Shown: positions 20,810 to 23,449 of the stretch, one piece after another
Layout: every line of letters begins with the position of its first letter
Numbering within the stretch: the first letter of the stretch is position 1
From: a virus
Virus record (IMG/VR): IMGVR_UViG_3300042319_000150
Location: 1 to 23,449 of that record
DNA: 23,449 nucleotides
Direction: 5' to 3' (one strand)
Made by a program: the position numbers and the translations under genes
Notes under the pieces: generated by a model
Told to the model about the DNA's origin: nothing
Seen by the model: the letters and a program-made list of their open reading frames with translations, nothing else
The model's database searches: none

Positions 20810-21377
20810 TTCAGACATTGACATTGATTTTGGTGATAGAGAAAAAGTTCTAGCACTGATTAAGCATGTGCCTGCTGCCATGCTCAATGTCAAGCCAATT
20901 CGTAAGCATCCAACTGGTGTTTATATTACTGATATCCCATATGATCCTGTCAATGCCATGTCAGCACTTCATTATGAAGAGGCTGAAAAGCGTGGGTATT
21001 TCAAACTTGACTTGTTGAATGTGCATGTGTATAATCAAGTGCGTGATGAAAATCATTTACTATCATTAATGCGTGAACCCAATTGGGCTAAATTAAAAGA
21101 TAGAGCATTCGTTGAGAAACTAATTCATTTAGGAAATCAGTTCGACTTCATTCAGCGTATGCCTGAATCACTTGATTCGATTCCTAGATTAGCAATGTTT
21201 CTTGCTGTCATTCGACCTGCAAAGCGTCATCTGATTGGCAAGATTTGGAAAGAAGTAAACGATACAGTGTGGGATAAAGATCACACTGGATACAGTTTTA
21301 AAAAGAGTCACGCCGTTGCATATGCGCACCTCGTGGTTGTACACATGAATTTACTGGAAGAACAAAATGGAACTTAA
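20799..21377 (+). CDS. Miniature DnaE-like protein (DNA polymerase III alpha homologue)
   Basis: 192 residues that line up in order with separated segments of bacterial DnaE. SDIDIDFGDR (residues 5-14) corresponds to the PDxDxDF motif; KHPTGVYI (36-43) to KHAAGVVI; GYFKLDLLNV (66-75) to the (V/L)KFDFLGL strand; IQRMPESLDSIPRLAMFLAVIRP (118-140) to the RL-P-x-F-ED...ALFRPGP helix; and GYSFKKSHAVAYA (164-176) to GYGFNKSHSAAYA. The three catalytic Asp of E. coli DnaE (401, 403, 555) have counterparts Asp8, Asp10 and Asp71. About 80 percent of a normal alpha subunit is absent, including PHP, thumb and C-terminal domains. Comparable small proteins may exist in cyanophages. Whether it polymerises is unknown. 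It overlaps genes on both sides. Confidence 0.78.
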   Translation: MRIDSDIDIDFGDREKVLALIKHVPAAMLNVKPIRKHPTGVYITDIPYDPVNAMSALHYEEAEKRGYFKLDLLNVHVYNQVRDENHLLSLMREPNWAKLKDRAFVEKLIHLGNQFDFIQRMPESLDSIPRLAMFLAVIRPAKRHLIGKIWKEVNDTVWDKDHTGYSFKKSHAVAYAHLVVVHMNLLEEQNGT

Positions 21378-21873
21378 ACTACTTGAAGAAAATAACACAC
21401 AATTATTAGAAATCTCTGAAGATTGGGACTTTCGTTTAGACGGAGATCCTAGCGAATTAATCAAAGAGATGGCTAAAGTTATGTTCACTCAGGGTGGAAT
21501 CGGATTGGCTGCACCACAGTGCGGAGTAAAGAAGCGTATCTTTATCATGGGCAATCCTGAAGAACTTATTGCTTGTATCAACCCTAAGGTTATTGCACTG
21601 TCAGAAGAACGTGTAACTAGTCAAGAGGGTTGTTTAAGTTTCCCTAATCTATGGCTTAATGTTAAGCGTCCAGCAACAGTAAAAGTATCATATCAGAATG
21701 TCTTAGGGGAAGAAACAGAAGCAGAATTAGATGGATTACATGCACGTGTATTCTTGCATGAGTTTGATCATTTAATGGGAGTCACGTTTGACCAACGTGC
21801 TAGTATTTTAGGTCTTGCTATGGCTAAGGATCGTAGAAAGAAGAAACAAAAGAAGTTTAAATCACCCGCTTAA
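21367..21873 (+). CDS. def: Peptide deformylase
   Basis: Removes the formyl group from the N-terminal Met of new proteins. All three motifs are intact: GIGLAAPQ at 44-51, EGCLS at 87-91 with the metal ligand Cys89, and HEFDH at 131-135 with metal ligands His131 and His135 and the catalytic Glu132. The 168-residue length is typical of bacterial enzymes; the C-terminus is unusually basic (DRRKKKQKKFK). Phage deformylases are known from cyanophages and other aquatic phages. The ATG lies within the end of the mini-DnaE gene (11-bp overlap), and the 3' end overlaps the convergent minus-strand gene by 17 bp. Confidence 0.95.
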   Translation: MELKLLEENNTQLLEISEDWDFRLDGDPSELIKEMAKVMFTQGGIGLAAPQCGVKKRIFIMGNPEELIACINPKVIALSEERVTSQEGCLSFPNLWLNVKRPATVKVSYQNVLGEETEAELDGLHARVFLHEFDHLMGVTFDQRASILGLAMAKDRRKKKQKKFKSPA

Positions 21874-22237
21874 CGAGTGTAATGCTTCTACGTTTGGACC
21901 TCTTTTTAGTAAAATCTGTCATACTAACTACGGGGCCATGAATGATTTCTAGACTTTTATTATTGAATGTTCTTAAGAAGGGTCTAAACGGCGACCAATC
22001 ATCCTTAAGGAATAAATTGATAGGAATCGTTCTATTAGATTCCCACCACCAAATGTCGCCTAATTCTAAGAACTTGGCCCTCAAATCAATAGAAGCAATG
22101 GATCCATAGTCATACATAGTAGTAACTAGGTCATCACGATTCTGAATAATTCCTACATAGTCTTGGCTTGCATAGGAACATATTGAAATGAACGGGTGGT
22201 TCTCGCTTAGTTTAGTGAAAAATTCATGTGCATTCAT
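21857..22237 (-). CDS. Conserved unknown phage protein, 126 residues
   Basis: The only supported minus-strand gene. Residues about 1-50 read MNAHEFFTKLSENHPFISIC with YVGIIQN; the middle has FLELGDIWWWESNRTIPINL and FLKDDWSPFRPFLRTF, followed by a basic tail (KKRSKRRSITLVKR). The composition and aromatic pattern are those of a real folded protein, and I recall a similar conserved unknown in T4-like cyanophages. It converges on the deformylase gene and diverges from the structural gene at 22399. A late-type TTAAATA box lies 11 bases upstream. Function unknown. Confidence 0.78.
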   Translation of the reverse strand: MNAHEFFTKLSENHPFISICSYASQDYVGIIQNRDDLVTTMYDYGSIASIDLRAKFLELGDIWWWESNRTIPINLFLKDDWSPFRPFLRTFNNKSLEIIHGPVVSMTDFTKKRSKRRSITLVKRVI

Positions 22238-22248
22238 AAGTATAACTC

Positions 22249-22255
22249 TATTTAA
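22249..22255 (-). promoter_or_regulatory. Possible late promoter for the minus-strand gene
   Basis: On the minus strand the DNA reads TTAAATAGAG with the box at 22255-22249. It resembles the plus-strand CTAAATAAGAG about 45 bp away, forming a divergent pair. Predicted +1 is about six bases before the ATG. Confidence 0.4.
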
Positions 22256-22294
22256 TCTGGTAATTCCAAAGTTAATATTTTAATATTTTCTAGA

Positions 22295-22301
22295 CTAAAT
22301 A
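22295..22301 (+). promoter_or_regulatory. Putative late promoter for the structural gene at 22399
   Basis: CTAAATA at 22295-22301, identical to the box at 2816-2822. Predicted +1 is near 22307, within an AAGGAG (22306-22311). The leader to 22399 is about 92 nt and contains an in-frame GTG at 22321, so part of it may be translated. Confidence 0.5.
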
Positions 22302-22398
22302 AGAGAAGGAGACAATTTTTGTGTATTCAACATCAGTTTTTTATTACATTCAACGCCAAATAGTTGTACTCCTATCAGGATTTTCTCCGAGGAAATAT

Positions 22399-23100
22399 AT
22401 GCCACAATATGCTAAACCACTAACGCTACACAGAGGTGTAGACAATCAGATTCAGTTTCAATTCTTAAACCAAGAACAGAAACCTGTTGACATTACTGGT
22501 AAGACTATTACTTGTAGGATTCTTAATGCCGATGGTACAGTAGTACTTATTAACAAGGCTCTAACACCTCAATTGCCTTTAACAGGTATTTGTGCATTGC
22601 AACTTAATGCCGCAGAGATTGAAGATATTCCTGCTCAGAAAGCATATTACTCATTAGAGATTCCAGTAGGATCATTTGACTATCCTGTCTTTGTGGATCA
22701 GAACGCAGGCGCACGTGGTGACATGAACATTGTTGATTCGGTCCTCCCTTCCTTTGTTCCTTCTGCGAATATTACTATTCCAACTGGTCAACCTTTCCCT
22801 AACTTAGATCAAAACAATAGTGTTGCTAATGCTTTACCAAATGCTAACACATACTACAGTAGTGTAATCAACACACAAGATAATCCTATCTTAACTATTC
22901 AAACATCATATGTTGAATTTAACGGTGATGTAATTGTATCAGGTTCAACTCAACCCGATACCGAATGGTACCCCATTACAACTGATACATATGCTAACGC
23001 TACTGATACGTTTGGATATACTATCGTAGGATTTCACCCGTTCGTTCGAATGGAGTTCGTAAGCAATGCCGGTGCAGTAACAAACATTTTGGCTAGATAA
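22399..23100 (+). CDS. Tail/baseplate-type virion structural protein (BppU-like N-terminus)
   Basis: 233 residues from the ATG at 22399, which has GAGGA five bases upstream and begins the recognisable MPQYAKPLTLHRG. Residues 1-110 have the beta-sandwich pattern of BppU-N/adaptor domains in phage baseplates and fibres (IQFQFLNQEQKPVDITGKTI, a CRILNADGTVV strand, ICALQLNAAEIEDIPAQKAYYSLEI). The C-terminal part is Thr/Asn/Ser-rich beta sequence ending in FHPFVRMEFVSNAGAVTNILAR. It lacks Cys pairs or enzymatic motifs. An in-frame GTG at 22321 with AAGGAG nine bases upstream could add 26 residues. Structural class is likely; the exact virion position is unknown. Confidence 0.7.
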   Translation: MPQYAKPLTLHRGVDNQIQFQFLNQEQKPVDITGKTITCRILNADGTVVLINKALTPQLPLTGICALQLNAAEIEDIPAQKAYYSLEIPVGSFDYPVFVDQNAGARGDMNIVDSVLPSFVPSANITIPTGQPFPNLDQNNSVANALPNANTYYSSVINTQDNPILTIQTSYVEFNGDVIVSGSTQPDTEWYPITTDTYANATDTFGYTIVGFHPFVRMEFVSNAGAVTNILAR

Positions 23101-23114
23101 TATAACCTTATTGC

Positions 23115-23142
23115 TTGATTTTCTCGCAGGTTATGCTATAAT
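23115..23142 (+). promoter_or_regulatory. Sigma70-type promoter giving a predicted leaderless start at 23149
   Basis: TTGATT at 23115-23120, a 16-bp spacer ending TGC (extended -10) and perfect TATAAT at 23137-23142. Six bases separate it from the ATG at 23149, and there is no Shine-Dalgarno. A 7-bp inverted repeat, ATAACCT (23102-23108) and AGGTTAT (23128-23134), spans the -35. Confidence 0.8.
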
Positions 23143-23148
23143 AGTATT

Positions 23149-23449
23149 ATGTTTGATATCCTAACGGTAGTCCCAGGTAAGAAAAAACTAACACAAAGTG
23201 GATGGCATAGTTTTAATGCTGTGTGCTGTCATAACCGTGGACACAAAGCCGACAAACGTATGCGAGGCGGAATCATTTATGATGGGGATATCAACTGGTC
23301 ATATCATTGCTTTAACTGTAACTTTAAATGCGGATTCACTATTGGCAAGCCACTAAGTGGAAATACTAAACAACTATTAAGATGGTGTGGGGTAGACGAT
23401 ACCGAAATCTCTAAATGGAATCTAGCAAGTTTACAGCAAAAAGATTTGC
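23149..23449 (+). CDS. 61: DNA primase (gp61-like), 5' part
   Basis: The first 100 codons are in the window and the gene runs off the right edge. The protein starts MFDILTVVPGKKKLTQSGWH, then a zinc-binding domain with Cys26, Cys27, His28 and His32, followed by Cys54-x2-Cys57 and Cys61 in YHCFNCNFKCGF. This matches the N-terminal zinc domain of gp61-type primases in aquatic T4-like phages, which make RNA primers for lagging-strand synthesis with the gp41 helicase. The catalytic TOPRIM-like part would lie beyond the window. It is expressed from its own extended -10 promoter. Confidence 0.88.
   Translation, partial: MFDILTVVPGKKKLTQSGWHSFNAVCCHNRGHKADKRMRGGIIYDGDINWSYHCFNCNFKCGFTIGKPLSGNTKQLLRWCGVDDTEISKWNLASLQQKDL

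Noticed and set aside
1-23449. tRNA genes, CRISPR arrays, insertion sequences, integrase or attachment sites
   Set aside because: No cloverleaf-like segments, regularly spaced repeats, transposase or integrase motifs were seen in reading the window; intergenic gaps are all shorter than about 170 bp.

Overview
The window is a compact, AT-rich, almost entirely coding segment of a lytic T4-like myovirus genome. The large terminase (gp17), gp32, UvsX, UvsY, UvsW, a DexA-type exonuclease, endonuclease VII and the start of the gp61 primase are all present. Gene content and protein style are closest, as I remember them, to the aquatic T4-like phages of Pelagibacter and cyanobacteria. A small BPSL0761-like protein, a family I know from Betaproteobacteria, and several near-consensus sigma70 promoters hint at a (beta)proteobacterial host; this is inference. 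No tRNA, integrase, insertion sequence or CRISPR array was seen.

Layout. 1-5245, packaging and head: the tail of one small protein and a second one with the same C-terminal ending, the latter with a T4-like capsid-targeting N-terminus; a methyltransferase; the terminase; and an 805-residue acidic protein, probably structural or internal to the head. 5246-8526, recombination and ssDNA: gp32 behind a structured leader, a BPSL0761-like protein, UvsX, an acidic small protein and UvsY. 8527-11858, accessory region: two coupled unknown proteins (one perhaps nuclease-like), then three genes each driven by a near-identical promoter, ending with an AAA+ ATPase and a strong terminator. 11925-14452: a possible UvsW partner and UvsW. 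14453-21873: one long run of overlapping or abutting genes. It holds small unknown proteins, a candidate clamp-loader small subunit, a zinc-finger protein, four small proteins with related C-termini, a radical SAM enzyme, a PhyH-like dioxygenase, a DexA-type nuclease, endonuclease VII, a miniature DnaE-like protein and a peptide deformylase. 21857-23449: one minus-strand gene, a divergent promoter region, a tail or baseplate-like structural protein and the 5' end of the primase gene.

Most notable points. (1) Five genes start exactly where a promoter would place +1 and have no Shine-Dalgarno: three behind sigma70-type -10 boxes with a 6-nt gap, two behind T4-late-type TAAATA boxes with a 5-nt gap. 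This suggests deliberate leaderless transcription. (2) The gp32 leader can form an H-type pseudoknot (7-bp stem, with all seven loop bases complementary to a downstream segment), a parallel to the T4 gene 32 autoregulatory pseudoknot. (3) A 192-residue protein keeps the recognisable landmarks of bacterial DNA polymerase III alpha, including counterparts of all three catalytic aspartates. (4) Three tandem promoters share an invariant 10-bp spacer block. All functional statements rest on reading the sequence and remembered family knowledge; no search or folding program was run.
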